A stretch of 64,000 bases of DNA from Neomelitea salexigens DSM 19753 (GTDB taxonomy: Bacteria; Pseudomonadota; Gammaproteobacteria; Pseudomonadales; Spongiibacteraceae). Position 1 is the stretch's first letter. Each line of letters starts with the position of its first letter. Made by a program: the position numbers and the translations under genes. A model generated the notes under the pieces. The model had not been told where the DNA came from and made no database searches. It was given only the letters and a program-made list of their open reading frames with translations. This document shows positions 27,545 to 38,092 of the stretch, piece after piece. The DNA lies in assembly GCF_000422345.1 (NCBI RefSeq), contig NZ_AULP01000004.1, positions 186,001 through 250,000 on the forward strand, written 5' to 3'.

Positions 27545-28432
27545 TTACGGCCTGTCTGCCGCAAATTCAGCACCGAATGAGCGGATAAATTCCGGCCCTG
27601 GCGATAGCTGTGGGAGATCAAACTCGGAAGGGTAATTCACATCTACAAGATACAGGCCGTGGGGTTTAGCCGTGACGCCCCCTTGACTGCGATCTCGACT
27701 GGCAAGCACTTGTGCGGTCCAACCAGCGGGCTGCGCCCCACTTCCTACCGCCACCAGGACACCGGCGATATTGCGCACCATGTGGTGAAGAAAGGCATTG
27801 CCCTGAATATCTATCACCACGTAACGGCCATGACGGCTCACGTTGACGTAATGAATATTGCGCATCGGGCTCTGGGACTGGCAAGACGCCGCGCGAAAAG
27901 CGCTAAAATCCTGTTCACCCACTAACACTTGCGCCTCTCGATGCATCAAGGCTTCGTCCAGTGGCACATCGATATGGGTAACGCCGCCCACTAAGTGCGC
28001 TGAACGCCGCAGCTGATTCAAAATAACATAGCGATAACGGCGTGCAGTTGCGGAGAAACGGGCATGAAAATCACCGGCTACAGGGCGCACCCAGCGCACG
28101 GCGATATCCTTGGGAAGCAAGGCATTACAGCCCGCGTGCCACGCCTTTACACTGCGCCCCACCGGGGCATCGAAATGAACGACTTGATGACTGGCGTGAA
28201 CGCCTGCATCGGTCCTACCCGCACAAATCAAGGTTACCGGGCTAGCCGCAACGGAAGACAGGGCCGACTCCAACGCGTCTTGAATGGTTGCAACCTTTGG
28301 CTTGTCCTGGCTCTGCCAACCCCGATAGGCGCCACCTTGATATTCCAGCGCCATAGCTATGCGCGTTCCTTCAGGTAGCGTTTCGGTATCGGCGCGCTCG
28401 AATGCTTGCGGCTCGAAACTAGGCGTGCTCAA
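27545..28432 (-). CDS. truA: tRNA pseudouridine(38-40) synthase
   Basis: Converts uridines 38-40 of the tRNA anticodon arm to pseudouridine. The catalytic Asp is in CAGRTDAGVHASHQVVHF (about 70-87). Other motifs are YRYVILN and FLHHMVRNIAGVLVAVGSG near the C terminus. At 295 residues from a TTG at 28432 it is slightly longer than E. coli TruA (270); a later in-frame ATG at 28354 would cut into the first conserved strand, so the TTG is preferred. It begins two bases after the fimV stop, as in Pseudomonas. Confidence 0.94.
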   Translation of the reverse strand: MSTPSFEPQAFERADTETLPEGTRIAMALEYQGGAYRGWQSQDKPKVATIQDALESALSSVAASPVTLICAGRTDAGVHASHQVVHFDAPVGRSVKAWHAGCNALLPKDIAVRWVRPVAGDFHARFSATARRYRYVILNQLRRSAHLVGGVTHIDVPLDEALMHREAQVLVGEQDFSAFRAASCQSQSPMRNIHYVNVSRHGRYVVIDIQGNAFLHHMVRNIAGVLVAVGSGAQPAGWTAQVLASRDRSQGGVTAKPHGLYLVDVNYPSEFDLPQLSPGPEFIRSFGAEFAADRP

Positions 28433-28434
28433 TG

Positions 28435-31400
28435 TTACTTCAACTGCTCCATTAATGCCTGGGCTGCCGCTTTCTGTTCGTCGCTACCCGCCTCCAGCAC
28501 TTCATTAATAATATCCCGGGCACCGTCTTCGTCGCCCATGTCGATAAACGCGCGGGCGAGATCCAGCTTGTTCGCAATATCATCACTGTCTGACAACTCA
28601 GGCATGTCCTCCTCGGCCGAATCAGCAGAGAATTCATCAAAAACCAAGTCATCCAAATTCAGCGCACCGACCTCGTCGGCGTCACCCTGAGCTTCGTCGA
28701 GCGCCACGCCATCGGTTGACGTTAGCGGCTCCTGATCAGCATCGGCATCGGCGGCATCGACCAAGGCTTCAATGGCCTGGTCCTCGGTATCCGCGCCCGC
28801 ATCCTCGGCCAGTGACAAACCCTCTACCTCGGCATCCAGGTCCGCCAATGCGGCGTCGAGATCATCCAGATCAGACAACTCCTCAGCCGCCACCTCCGGT
28901 TGGGGCTCGCTATCATCAGTGCTCAATATTGACTCACCGAGATCGCTGTCTTCTAAACTAAAGTCAAAGTCGCTGAGGTCTGCCCCTAGATCATCACCTT
29001 CAACAATAGTGTCGCTCTCTGCAACAGCGTCATCGCCAACGGATAACTCTCTCAGGTCTAGATCAGACTCACCAAGCTCTTCCAAGGCATTAAAGCTACC
29101 GTCGTCTAACTCAAGGTCGCTACCTTCTGTCGCTAATGCGTCCAATGCCAACTCGTCACCACCATCGACGTCGAGGCTATCATCGGAACCAAAATCAAAG
29201 TCCTCGAGCCCTCCCAAAACCGGCTCGTCGACTGCCGCTTCGCTGCCAGCGCTGGAATCATCACCCAGAGAGAGCTCCTCAGCACCAGCTGCCGAATCCG
29301 GATCAGTTTCTGGCATCAGCGTGGCGTCCGCCTCGTCGCCAAGGGCTGGTTCGGCCTCGCTGTCATCATCCTCGCGGTGATCTTCTCCATCCAGGAAGGC
29401 CAGCTCTTCATCTAGGTTATCGAGAGACTCCAGCTCTTCGGTCACCGCTGACGTCGGCTCCTCACTCAACCAACCGCTAACACCTTCGATAGCGGACATC
29501 GACTCTTTAACACGCGCCAGCGCATCGGCATCGCCGTGCATCTCTAGCTGCTGATAGGCCTCGAGGAATGCCTCTCGGTCGCGCGTATCCAGATAGATAT
29601 CAAGCAACTTAACACGCAGCTCAGTGTTTTCCGGCTCATTGGCGATAGCGCTCTTCAGTAAGCTCGCCGCCTGATCGTAACGACCATAAGCCACATAAAT
29701 TTCAGCCTCTGAAATCGCGTCGCCGGTCTGCGGCTGAACCGCCTCCTCCACCGAATCTTCTGCTGATTCGCTGCTGGGCTGCTCAGAAAAGTCATCATCT
29801 AAACTGTCGAAATCGAAATCACCGGCAACCTCTTCGGCCGCGGCGTCAGCCTCAATGCTCGGCTCATCGAACTCATCGGCAGGCGCTAATTCCTCAGCCG
29901 CGGGCGCATCCAGGTTATTGAGCGCACCGGCATCGGCGAGTGGTGGCTCGATCTGAGGCTCTGCATCATCGTTGGCGGCAGATCGGCGACGCACCAGTAT
30001 TAGAAGCAGCAGCAATACCCCCAGCCCTGCCGCTGCGTATTGATATAGCGGTACTAGGTACCACGGCGTCTCGGCTGGCGCTGGCGAGCGCTTCTGTTCA
30101 GCAGGCATTGGGGAGACGGACTCTGCGGCTTGGCTCGCTACTTCGGGGGCGTCAGAAGCGGGCTCGCCATCACCGCCCTCTTCATTCGTATTCAGGGCAG
30201 TCGCGTCAAGGGCATTGCGCGCCGCCGCAGTAATCTCAGCTTCGCGCTCTTCCAAGGCGCGCTGATCTTCCTCGAGGCTGGCTTCCACCTCGGCAATTTC
30301 AGCTGCGATGGCGTTAGCTTCCTCTGCCGCGTCGGCAGAATTGGCCGCCAAGCCAGCCTGCAGCGCGGCAAGCTCGCGGTTTTTCAGTGCAATCAGCTTT
30401 TGCAAGGTATCAACTTGCTTCTCCATCTCTCGCACACGGCTCGCCATGGAGGCATTCTCAAGCTGTACTTTCTCAAGCACTTCTTGCTCTTCGACCAGTC
30501 GGCGACGCAGCTCATCAACCTCTTCACTGGACGCGGTGTCACCCGCACTACCAATACTGAAGCGCACGTCATCACTGGTCGCGGCATCAACCGGTGCTTG
30601 TTCTGCCTTTTTTGTTGCGTCGAGTTGAGGCGCCTTTTGCTCGGACGCAGCACCCGTCTCTGCGGAAACCGCGCTGGAAGTCCGGCGTTGGCGCCAATCT
30701 TTCGCTTGCTGCCTAATCGTCTTAAGCGCTGTTTCATGATCGAGTGCGTTAATCTCATCCTCACTGGGGACCTCGAGAACGTAACCCGACTTAACGCGGT
30801 TGATATTATTGCCAATGAAGGCCTCGGGATTTTTGCGCAGCAGCGCGATCATGGTTTGTTCGGTTGTTACAAAGGCGCTAGGGCGAAGCTTTGCCGCCAC
30901 CTGCCACATCGTATCGTGATGTTGCACTCGGTATTGCCCGTCTTGATCACTCGACGGCAACGCGGTCTTTTTTTCTAGCGGCCGCGGCTGCAGGGTTTTT
31001 GCCGAATCATCTTGAACTGACGACACCGGAACCGGTGGCGCCACGCTAACGCTACCGCGCGAGCCACCAGGTTCGCGCTCAGTAACCGGGGAAGACGGCT
31101 GCGCCCGTGACGGCGAGATATTGGACGCCGGCACCCGTGCAGCCTGGGTAGGGGCAAGATCAGATTCAAAAACAGGCAAATCCAACAGCACCGTGTATTC
31201 ACGGAGCATACGACCGTTCGGCCAGCGAACTTCTATAATAAAATCTAAATAGGGTTCAACAACGGGCTGGATTGTGGTGACAATAATTCGGCCGCGGCCG
31301 TTTTCGCCCACCTCGACAATAAAGTCCAAACTATTGAGAAATTGTGTGCGATCAATGCCTGCATTGTCGAAGGCCGACGCGTCAGCAAGATCAACGCGCA

Positions 31401-31563
31401 ACTGAGCGGCTTCCAAACCCTCGGCCTCGCGCAACGGAATAAAGGCCTTGAACGGCTGGTTCAGCGAAGACGCCAGGGCGATGTCCCCTACCCCAAGTGC
31501 ACTCACAAAACCACTTTGAATGGCGCCCACCAATACTGCTACACGGGCCAGACTCTTGCTCAT
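28435..31563 (-). CDS. fimV: FimV/HubP-family polar scaffold protein
   Basis: Large inner-membrane protein, 1042 residues from the ATG at 31563 (GGTGGA upstream; the longer frame adds 12 residues before the signal peptide). Parts in order: signal peptide (1-23), N-terminal FimV domain starting with LNQPFKAFIPLREAEGLEA, a peptidoglycan-binding LysM motif (about 206-258), coiled coil (about 346-443), one membrane helix (about 500-522), a very acidic cytoplasmic region with TPR-like helices, and the conserved C-terminal FimV domain DIANKLDLARAFIDMGD (about 990-1042). In Pseudomonas FimV supports type IV pili; in Vibrio and Shewanella HubP recruits FlhG, FlhF and chemotaxis proteins to the pole. 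The place between asd/usg and truA is the same as in Pseudomonas. Confidence 0.94.
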   Translation of the reverse strand: MSKSLARVAVLVGAIQSGFVSALGVGDIALASSLNQPFKAFIPLREAEGLEAAQLRVDLADASAFDNAGIDRTQFLNSLDFIVEVGENGRGRIIVTTIQPVVEPYLDFIIEVRWPNGRMLREYTVLLDLPVFESDLAPTQAARVPASNISPSRAQPSSPVTEREPGGSRGSVSVAPPVPVSSVQDDSAKTLQPRPLEKKTALPSSDQDGQYRVQHHDTMWQVAAKLRPSAFVTTEQTMIALLRKNPEAFIGNNINRVKSGYVLEVPSEDEINALDHETALKTIRQQAKDWRQRRTSSAVSAETGAASEQKAPQLDATKKAEQAPVDAATSDDVRFSIGSAGDTASSEEVDELRRRLVEEQEVLEKVQLENASMASRVREMEKQVDTLQKLIALKNRELAALQAGLAANSADAAEEANAIAAEIAEVEASLEEDQRALEEREAEITAAARNALDATALNTNEEGGDGEPASDAPEVASQAAESVSPMPAEQKRSPAPAETPWYLVPLYQYAAAGLGVLLLLLILVRRRSAANDDAEPQIEPPLADAGALNNLDAPAAEELAPADEFDEPSIEADAAAEEVAGDFDFDSLDDDFSEQPSSESAEDSVEEAVQPQTGDAISEAEIYVAYGRYDQAASLLKSAIANEPENTELRVKLLDIYLDTRDREAFLEAYQQLEMHGDADALARVKESMSAIEGVSGWLSEEPTSAVTEELESLDNLDEELAFLDGEDHREDDDSEAEPALGDEADATLMPETDPDSAAGAEELSLGDDSSAGSEAAVDEPVLGGLEDFDFGSDDSLDVDGGDELALDALATEGSDLELDDGSFNALEELGESDLDLRELSVGDDAVAESDTIVEGDDLGADLSDFDFSLEDSDLGESILSTDDSEPQPEVAAEELSDLDDLDAALADLDAEVEGLSLAEDAGADTEDQAIEALVDAADADADQEPLTSTDGVALDEAQGDADEVGALNLDDLVFDEFSADSAEEDMPELSDSDDIANKLDLARAFIDMGDEDGARDIINEVLEAGSDEQKAAAQALMEQLK

Positions 31564-31711
31564 ATTTCCACCGTCTCGTTGCTGCACCGCGTCTGTCAAT
31601 CTCGAAACGAGGCGCAGCGCGGCGTGAATATCGAATAGCTTCGCAGTGTGGACCGCAAACTACAGGCGTTGTTATCTAGAATTATTCTTCGATAGTAAGC
31701 GTAAATATTAG

Positions 31712-32677
31712 CTATGTGTCGGTTTTTATCAAGATTTTAAGCGCTTCAATAATGTTAAGTGCGGCACCTTTACGCAAATTGTCTGCCACAATCGTCGCGC
31801 GCAAAACACGTTCGTCGCGACGATCGACAGCCCACTCAGCAATATCTATCGTTTCACTACCCTGCAGACCCGCCGGACTCGCCAGTGCTTCCGCGCTGCC
31901 ATCACGCAAGCGGAACCCGTCGCTTGCCAGCAACTGCTCACGCCATTGCGCGGCAGCCACGGCGTCACGAAACTCCGCTCGCAGCAACGTGCAATGGCCG
32001 TAAAACACCGGCGCCAACACAGCCTGACAGTGAACCTGCGCGATTTCACCCCGCTCCTGTGTCAACAGGGTAGCCAGATTGTGCTCAATATCTGCACTAT
32101 TATCGGCAGTTAGCGGCAAAACATTAAAGGCTATCTGTGCTGGCAGCTGACTGGACTCAAGCGACTGTGCATTCAGCAGGCGCGCCGTTTCTGCCGCGAG
32201 GGTCTCAACACCATTGCTGCCCGCACTCGACACGGGTTGCGCGACCGCCAAGTCGATACGCTGCGGTGTCGGCAGCTGCGCAAGCAAAGCGTACACATGG
32301 CTACTCACCGCATCGGCAATCGCGACAATTTTTGCCCCATCAGCCAAGTCGCTGCCTGCACAAAATACGGGCACGTCACCGCGCTGAGACAACACATTGG
32401 CGGCATCAACGACCACGCAGCCCGCACACTCTGCGGCATCAACCAACTGCGGCAAGGGCTTGCCAGGCATAAATACCGCAACGTCCACAGCGCTGAAATC
32501 CACCTCTTCCAGAGGCCGAAAATCCAGCGGACGTCCACGATACATTGCCGGCTCAGCGTCATAAGCAGCAGCGCTGTATAGTCGCAGCGTTGATGGCGCA
32601 GCTTCCCACTCACCGAGCGCTTCGAGCAGGTGCTTTCCCTCCAGGCTATCGGCGGCAAAAATGGCATAGTGGGTCAT
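31712..32677 (-). CDS. usg: Asd-like protein lacking the catalytic cysteine (Usg-1 type)
   Basis: 321-residue paralogue of aspartate-semialdehyde dehydrogenase, corresponding in position to usg-1 between asd and fimV in Pseudomonas. The Rossmann start (HYAIFAADSLEGKHLLEAL) and the substrate-domain segments (VSSAGSNGVETLA, FYGHCTLLRAEF, VADNLRKGAALNIIEALK) are kept. Where active enzymes have NxNCxT, this protein reads IADAVSSHVYALL, so the nucleophilic cysteine is missing and dehydrogenase activity is not expected. Its ATG overlaps the asd stop (TAATG), suggesting coupled synthesis. It may be a partner of Asd or have a separate role; this is unknown. Confidence 0.85.
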   Translation of the reverse strand: MTHYAIFAADSLEGKHLLEALGEWEAAPSTLRLYSAAAYDAEPAMYRGRPLDFRPLEEVDFSAVDVAVFMPGKPLPQLVDAAECAGCVVVDAANVLSQRGDVPVFCAGSDLADGAKIVAIADAVSSHVYALLAQLPTPQRIDLAVAQPVSSAGSNGVETLAAETARLLNAQSLESSQLPAQIAFNVLPLTADNSADIEHNLATLLTQERGEIAQVHCQAVLAPVFYGHCTLLRAEFRDAVAAAQWREQLLASDGFRLRDGSAEALASPAGLQGSETIDIAEWAVDRRDERVLRATIVADNLRKGAALNIIEALKILIKTDT

Positions 32678-33792
32678 TAGGCAATATCACCTCGGATAAT
32701 GCGCAACATCCGGCGCAAAGGCTCAGCAGCGCCCCACAGCAATTGATCGCCAACCGTGAAAGCTGAGAGGTATTGCTCGCCCATATTCAGTTTTCGCAAA
32801 CGGCCAACGGGTACGCCCAATGTACCGGTCACCGCCGTTGGGGTCAGCCGCTCAAGTGTTGCATTGCGCTCGTTGGGAACCACATCGACCCAGTCATTGG
32901 CGCTAGCAAGGATGGACTCAATGTCATCCATTGGTACATTTTTGTTCAACTTGATGGTTAATGCCTGGCTGTGGCAGCGCATAGCACCGACGCGCACACA
33001 GTTGCCGTCAATCGCAATCGGCGAGTCGTCGCGACCCAGAATTTTGTTTGTCTCAGCCTGACCTTTCCACTCTTCACGGCTTTGACCGTTCTCAAGCTGG
33101 GTGTCAATCCAAGGCAACAGGCTGCCGGCCAACGCATGACCAAACTCCTGTGTGGGGAAAGCATCACTGCGCATTGCCTCGGCGACCTTACGATCAATAT
33201 CCAGGATATTACTGCGTGCATCAGCCAACTCCGGCGCCACCGCGTCGCGAATACTCCCCATCTGCGAGATCAGCTCACGCATATTTTTGGCACCGGCGCC
33301 GCTGGCCGCCTGGTAGGTTTGCGCACTCACCCACTCAACCATGCCCTCGCGGAACAGACCGCCAACGGCCATGAGCATCAAACTTACCGTGCAGTTGCCG
33401 CCAATGTAGTTTTTAACGCCACGCTGCAACCCCTGCTTAACCACATCGAGGTTAACCGGATCCAGTACGATGATGGCGTCATCGCTCATACGCAGTGATG
33501 ATGCCGCATCAATCCAGTAGCCTTGCCAACCGCTGGCGCGCAAATCGGCGAATACCGCCTTCGTGTAATCACCACCCTGACAGGAAATAATGGCGTCCAT
33601 GGCAGCGAGTTCAGTGATGTCGTGCGCATCCTTCAAGGGCGCGATATCGCGACCGATGTCCGGGCCCTGCCCACCGACATTTGAGGTGGTAAAAAATTGT
33701 GGTTCGATACCGTCAAAGTCGTTTTCTTCGAGCATGCGACCCATCAATACTGAGCCGACCATGCCTCTCCAACCAACAAAACCTACTTTCAT
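32677..33792 (-). CDS. asd: Aspartate-semialdehyde dehydrogenase
   Basis: NADPH enzyme that makes aspartate semialdehyde, precursor of lysine/diaminopimelate, threonine and methionine. The 371-residue protein begins [20 protein letters not shown], the nucleotide-binding loop. The catalytic cysteine is in [12 protein letters not shown] (about 132-143), and ASGAGAKNM and [16 protein letters not shown] (catalytic His) follow. This is the Gram-negative enzyme type found in E. coli and Pseudomonas. It lies between leuB and the Usg-like gene. Confidence 0.97.
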   Translation of the reverse strand: MKVGFVGWRGMVGSVLMGRMLEENDFDGIEPQFFTTSNVGGQGPDIGRDIAPLKDAHDITELAAMDAIISCQGGDYTKAVFADLRASGWQGYWIDAASSLRMSDDAIIVLDPVNLDVVKQGLQRGVKNYIGGNCTVSLMLMAVGGLFREGMVEWVSAQTYQAASGAGAKNMRELISQMGSIRDAVAPELADARSNILDIDRKVAEAMRSDAFPTQEFGHALAGSLLPWIDTQLENGQSREEWKGQAETNKILGRDDSPIAIDGNCVRVGAMRCHSQALTIKLNKNVPMDDIESILASANDWVDVVPNERNATLERLTPTAVTGTLGVPVGRLRKLNMGEQYLSAFTVGDQLLWGAAEPLRRMLRIIRGDIA

Positions 33793-33878
33793 TACTCATT
33801 CCTCCTTTCCTACATGGCGACCAGCCAACTCACTGGCGGGTGCCCCATTAGCCGCCGCAAGCGGCCAACGATGAGTGT

Positions 33879-34976
33879 TTACACTTCTGATAAAGCGGCC
33901 AAAACGGCATCGCCCATCTGCGCTGTACCAACTTTCTGGCAGCCTTCAGAGTAGATATCTGCGGTACGCAGCCCTTTATCCAATACACGGCTTACCGCGT
34001 CTTCAATGCACTGCGCAGCATCGGGCTCAGACAGGGAGTAGCGCAACATCATTGCCACCGACAGAATGGTCGCCAGCGGATTCGCAATACCCTGCCCGGC
34101 GATATCGGGCGCACTGCCGTGGCAGGGCTCATACATGCCGCGGCCATTCACATCCAGTGACGCCGAGGGCAGCATGCCAATTGACCCGGTCAACATCGCT
34201 GCGGCGTCAGAGAGAATATCACCAAACATATTGCCGGTAACGACAACGTCAAATTGCTTCGGCGCACGCACCAACTGCATGGCGGCGTTATCCACATACA
34301 TATGACTGAGCTCGACGTCCGGATAATCTTTTGCCATCTCGTCGACGACTTCACGCCACAGCATGGTCACTTCCAGCACGTTGGCCTTGTCGACACTGCA
34401 CAGACGACCTCCGCGTTTTTGCGCCAACTCAAAGGCCACCTTGGCGATCCGGCGGATTTGCGACTCGTTGTAAACGTAAGTGTTGTAGCCTTCGCGCTCA
34501 CCATTTTCGAGCTCGCGAATGCCGCGTGGTTGGCCAAAGTAAATACCGCCAGTCAACTCGCGCACAATTAATATATCCAAACCGGCAACCAGTTCCGGCT
34601 TTAACGAAGACGCATCGGCTAACTGCGGATAAAGAATGGCAGGACGCAAATTGCCAAACAAATCCAAGCGCTTGCGAATCTCTAGCAGACCACCCTTTTC
34701 TGGACGCTCTGCGGGGGGCAACTGATCCCACTTTGGCCCACCTACAGCACCCAGCAAAATGGCGTCAGCAGCCTGGCATTTCTCGAAGGTTTCATCCGGC
34801 AGTGCCTTGCCTACCGCGTCGATAGCGGCGCCGCCAAGCAGCGCATCGTCTAGCGACAAATTGAGTTGGTGAGAGTTATTGATCGCTTCCAAGACCTTGC
34901 GGGCTTCGGCCATAATTTCCGGGCCGATACCATCACCGGCCAACATCAATACTTTGCGAGCAGTTTGTTCAGACAC
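33879..34976 (-). CDS. leuB: 3-isopropylmalate dehydrogenase
   Basis: NAD-dependent oxidative decarboxylase of leucine synthesis. The 365 residues begin [18 protein letters not shown] and include [11 protein letters not shown], the substrate-binding [14 protein letters not shown] (about 137-150), the Mg-binding [19 protein letters not shown] and the NAD loop [15 protein letters not shown] (about 277-291). The start is GTG at 34976. Genes leuC, leuD and leuB follow each other on the minus strand with short gaps, as one leucine operon that continues towards asd. Confidence 0.97.
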   Translation of the reverse strand: MSEQTARKVLMLAGDGIGPEIMAEARKVLEAINNSHQLNLSLDDALLGGAAIDAVGKALPDETFEKCQAADAILLGAVGGPKWDQLPPAERPEKGGLLEIRKRLDLFGNLRPAILYPQLADASSLKPELVAGLDILIVRELTGGIYFGQPRGIRELENGEREGYNTYVYNESQIRRIAKVAFELAQKRGGRLCSVDKANVLEVTMLWREVVDEMAKDYPDVELSHMYVDNAAMQLVRAPKQFDVVVTGNMFGDILSDAAAMLTGSIGMLPSASLDVNGRGMYEPCHGSAPDIAGQGIANPLATILSVAMMLRYSLSEPDAAQCIEDAVSRVLDKGLRTADIYSEGCQKVGTAQMGDAVLAALSEV

Positions 34977-35009
34977 GTTTCTATTCCCGTATGTAGTTTG
35001 TCAGTGTGT

Positions 35010-35660
35010 TTACGCGCGATGCTCGCGGAACAACCAAGGAGATTTTTGCTGCCAGTTTTTCTCAAAATCGCGGATAGCATCGGCATCCTGCAGGGTTAAG
35101 CCGATATCATCCAGACCATTGATCAGGCAGTGCTTGCGAAAGGCATCAACGTCGAAGTTTATGACGTCACCGGCCGGTGTGGTAATCGTCTGCGCGGGCA
35201 GGTCAACCAACAAGCGATAGCCCTCTGAGCTGTACATTTCGCTGAACAAATTCTCGACAACATCTGCCGGCAGCACTATCGGCAAGATGCCATTTTTAAA
35301 GCAGTTGTTAAAAAAGATATCGGCAAAACTCGGCGCGATAACGCAACGAAAGCCGTAATCCTCCAATGCCCAGGGGGCGTGCTCGCGGCTTGAACCGCAA
35401 CCAAAATTTTCCCTCGCCAACAACACTGAGGCACCCTGGTAACGAGCGTGATTGAGCGGAAATTCTGGGTTGATCGGGCGCTGACTGCAGTCTTCGCCCG
35501 GGCGCCCTTCGTCCAGGTAACGCAGCTCGTCGAACAAATTTGGCCCAAAGCCACTGCGCTTAATCGACTTCAGGAACTGCTTCGGAATGATCATATCCGT
35601 GTCGACATTCGCGCGATCCATTGGCGCCGCGAGTCCGTCTAATTGGGTAAACGCTTTCAT
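35010..35660 (-). CDS. leuD: 3-isopropylmalate dehydratase small subunit
   Basis: Swivelling-domain subunit of isopropylmalate isomerase, partner of LeuC. I use the ATG at 35660, six bases after GGAG, giving 216 residues; the longer frame would add 16 residues overlapping leuC. Motifs are [22 protein letters not shown] in adjoining blocks, [16 protein letters not shown] (about 75-90) and [19 protein letters not shown]. It begins 10 bases after leuC. Confidence 0.97.
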   Translation of the reverse strand: MKAFTQLDGLAAPMDRANVDTDMIIPKQFLKSIKRSGFGPNLFDELRYLDEGRPGEDCSQRPINPEFPLNHARYQGASVLLARENFGCGSSREHAPWALEDYGFRCVIAPSFADIFFNNCFKNGILPIVLPADVVENLFSEMYSSEGYRLLVDLPAQTITTPAGDVINFDVDAFRKHCLINGLDDIGLTLQDADAIRDFEKNWQQKSPWLFREHRA

Positions 35661-35670
35661 TGTTTGCTCC

Positions 35671-37092
35671 TTATATCCACTCGCGCACGTCGACGAAATG
35701 CCCTGCAATCGCCGCTGCTGCCGCCATCGCCGGACTCACCAAATGCGTTCGACCACCAAAGCCCTGACGCCCCTCAAAATTTCGGTTAGACGTTGAGGCA
35801 CAGTGCTCACCCGCCCCGAGCTTATCGGCGTTCATCGCCAAACACATAGAGCAACCTGGCTCACGCCACTGCAGCCCCGCCTCAGTAAAGATTTTATCCA
35901 ATCCCTCTGCTTCGGCTTGTTTTTTGACTAGGCCTGAACCGGGAACAACCAGCGCTTCTTTCAAACTCTCGGCCACTTTTTTGCCTTTCACTACCGCCGC
36001 CGCCTCGCGAAGATCTTCAATACGAGAGTTGGTACAGGAACCGATAAACACCCGGTCGAGCGTGATATCGGTAATGGCTTGCCCCGCGCTAAGTCCCATA
36101 TACGTTAACGCCCGCTCACAAGCACTGCGCTTGACAGGGTCGCTAAAGTCATTGGGAGCGGGGACTACCGCACCGACCGCCGCCACCATCTCCGGGCTGG
36201 TACCCCAGGTCACTTGTGGCTCGATACTGCTGCCATCAAGTTCAACCACCGCGTCAAAATGAGCATCGGGGTCACTGTGCAGCGTTTGCCAGTAACTTAC
36301 CGCCTGCTCCCACTCTTGCTCATTGGGGGCAAACGGCCGGCCTTTCACATAGTTGATGGTCGTTTCGTCCACGGCAACCATACCCACACGCGCACCGGCC
36401 TCTATGGCCATATTGCAAATGGTCATGCGGCCTTCCATCGACATGTCGCGGATCACTTGCCCGCCAAATTCAATGGCATATCCTGTGCCGCCAGCAGTGC
36501 CGATTTTCCCAATTACGGCAAGCACGACATCTTTGGCTGTGACACCCGCACCGAGTTTGCCATCGATGCGAACCAACATGTTTTTGCTCTTCTTCTGGAT
36601 AAGGCACTGGGTCGCCAACACATGTTCGACCTCAGAGGTACCAATACCGTGGGCCAGCGCGCCCAGCGCGCCGTGGGTTGCGGTATGCGAGTCACCGCAG
36701 ACCACAGTCATACCCGGCAGCGTTGCCCCCTGCTCTGGGCCGACAACATGAACAATCCCCTGCCGCTCATCGTTGATCGAGAACTCAGTGATCCCGAACT
36801 CGTCGCAGTTATCATCGAGTGTTTGAACCTGGATACGCGATATTTCATCTTGAATACCGCTCACACCCGCACTGCGCTCAGCAAGGACTGTGGGCACATT
36901 GTGATCCGGTGTTGCGATATTGGCACTCACGCGCCAGGGCTGACGCCCAGCAAGCCTAAGACCTTCAAATGCTTGAGGCGATGTCACCTCGTGGACAAGC
37001 TGGCGATCAATGTAGATCAAGGCCGTACCGTCATCGCGCTCTTTTACCAGATGCGCGGCCCATAATTTGTCGTAAAGCGTTTGTGAAGCCAT
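35671..37092 (-). CDS. leuC: 3-isopropylmalate dehydratase large subunit
   Basis: Aconitase-family [4Fe-4S] enzyme that isomerises 2- and 3-isopropylmalate with LeuD. The 473 residues include the substrate segment [18 protein letters not shown] (about 131-148) and cluster cysteines in [13 protein letters not shown] (about 347) and CSMCLAMN (about 407 and 410). It is first in leuCDB. The divergent LysR gene is about 115 bases away from its ATG and may control the operon. Confidence 0.97.
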   Translation of the reverse strand: MASQTLYDKLWAAHLVKERDDGTALIYIDRQLVHEVTSPQAFEGLRLAGRQPWRVSANIATPDHNVPTVLAERSAGVSGIQDEISRIQVQTLDDNCDEFGITEFSINDERQGIVHVVGPEQGATLPGMTVVCGDSHTATHGALGALAHGIGTSEVEHVLATQCLIQKKSKNMLVRIDGKLGAGVTAKDVVLAVIGKIGTAGGTGYAIEFGGQVIRDMSMEGRMTICNMAIEAGARVGMVAVDETTINYVKGRPFAPNEQEWEQAVSYWQTLHSDPDAHFDAVVELDGSSIEPQVTWGTSPEMVAAVGAVVPAPNDFSDPVKRSACERALTYMGLSAGQAITDITLDRVFIGSCTNSRIEDLREAAAVVKGKKVAESLKEALVVPGSGLVKKQAEAEGLDKIFTEAGLQWREPGCSMCLAMNADKLGAGEHCASTSNRNFEGRQGFGGRTHLVSPAMAAAAAIAGHFVDVREWI

Positions 37093-37176
37093 GAATGATC
37101 CCCCAGTCTTCTCTCATTGCCGGCAATTTTACGCAGACACGCAAAATAAAACAAATTCATATTTTTTATTATTTCA

Positions 37177-37191
37177 ATTCCAAAAAGGAAT
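37177..37191. repeat. Short inverted repeat in the leuC-lysR intergenic region
   Basis: ATTCC-AAAAA-GGAAT, five-base perfect arms in an AT-rich stretch. It overlaps the possible ribosome-binding AAGGA and lies just before the LysR coding region. It could be part of an autoregulatory LysR site, but with such short arms chance is not excluded. Confidence 0.3.
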
Positions 37192-37207
37192 GAATAAACT
37201 TAATCCC

Positions 37208-38092
37208 ATGGACACACAATCACTACAAGCGTTTCTATGCGTTGCCGAATGCCGTTCATTCTCAGGCGCGGCCGAGCAGCTCCACCTGACCCAGCCAGCT
37301 ATCAGCAAGCGCATTGCCACACTGGAAAAGCAGCTCAATGCCAAGCTATTTGATCGCATTGGCCGGCATATTCACCTTACCGAAGCTGGTCGCGCACTGC
37401 TGCCGGAGGCGCAGCGCATTCTTCAAGACATCCGCGAAGCCCGCCGACGCATAGACGACCTTCGCGGCAGCGTATCCGGCCGCCTATCCATGGGCATCAG
37501 CCACCACATTGGGCTACACCGCCTGCCGCCGGTGTTGAGGGAATTCAGTCAACGATACCCAGACGTCCAACTGGATATTGATTTTATGGATTCAGAACAG
37601 GCCCACCACCGCATACTCCATGGCGAGATGGACTTGGCAGTGATCACCCTATCTCCTAGCCAGGAGGAACATCTAAGCTTCCTCCCGGTGTGGCAAGACC
37701 AACTCACCGTGGCAGTCGCCAACGACCACCCACTGAGTGATGCCGGCGTGGTTACCGCCGAGATGTTGAGCCAGCACACCGCCCTGCCACCCGGACTGAA
37801 CACCTATACCGGGCAAATTATCAAACGTCTGTTCGATGAGGCCGGGCTGGAAATGAATATTGGTATGTCCACCAACTACCTTGAGACCATCAAGGTCATG
37901 GTGAGCATCGGGTTAGGTTGGAGCATCCTGCCGCAAACCCTTCTAGATGACAGTGTTACCGCCCTGAAACTGAAGAACATGCAACTGAGTCGCACCCTGG
38001 GCTGCGTACACCACCGCAACCGCAGTCTGTCGAATGCATCGCGGGCCTTCATAGACCTTTTACCGAATATTGATCACGGCGGCGTGAAGTGA
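37208..38092 (+). CDS. LysR-family transcriptional regulator
   Basis: 294-residue regulator from the ATG at 37208 (MDTQSLQAFLCVAE, the usual LysR beginning). An ATG at 37190 is also possible, though AAGGA directly abuts it; the longest frame back to 37091 overlaps leuC and lacks similarity. The winged helix-turn-helix is at about 1-60 (FSGAAEQLHLTQPAISKRI), followed by a periplasmic-binding-like effector domain. It is divergent from leuCDB, and LysR genes in this position are common in Pseudomonas relatives, so leucine operon control is likely but not shown. Its end overlaps the convergent MobA-like gene by 19 bases. Confidence 0.9.
   Translation: MDTQSLQAFLCVAECRSFSGAAEQLHLTQPAISKRIATLEKQLNAKLFDRIGRHIHLTEAGRALLPEAQRILQDIREARRRIDDLRGSVSGRLSMGISHHIGLHRLPPVLREFSQRYPDVQLDIDFMDSEQAHHRILHGEMDLAVITLSPSQEEHLSFLPVWQDQLTVAVANDHPLSDAGVVTAEMLSQHTALPPGLNTYTGQIIKRLFDEAGLEMNIGMSTNYLETIKVMVSIGLGWSILPQTLLDDSVTALKLKNMQLSRTLGCVHHRNRSLSNASRAFIDLLPNIDHGGVK

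Noticed and set aside
28435-31599. Repeat-rich plus-strand frames opposite fimV
   Set aside because: The Ser/Arg/Pro-rich open frames there are a by-product of the Asp/Glu/Ala-rich FimV codons read in reverse.
33851-33865. GCCGC-N5-GCGGC hairpin between asd and leuB
   Set aside because: Short five-base stem without T-run in GC-rich sequence; too weak to call a terminator, and leuB-asd are probably co-transcribed.
36214-37065. 283-codon open frame on the plus strand
   Set aside because: Antisense shadow of leuC in GC-rich sequence; no domain seen and no ribosome-binding site.
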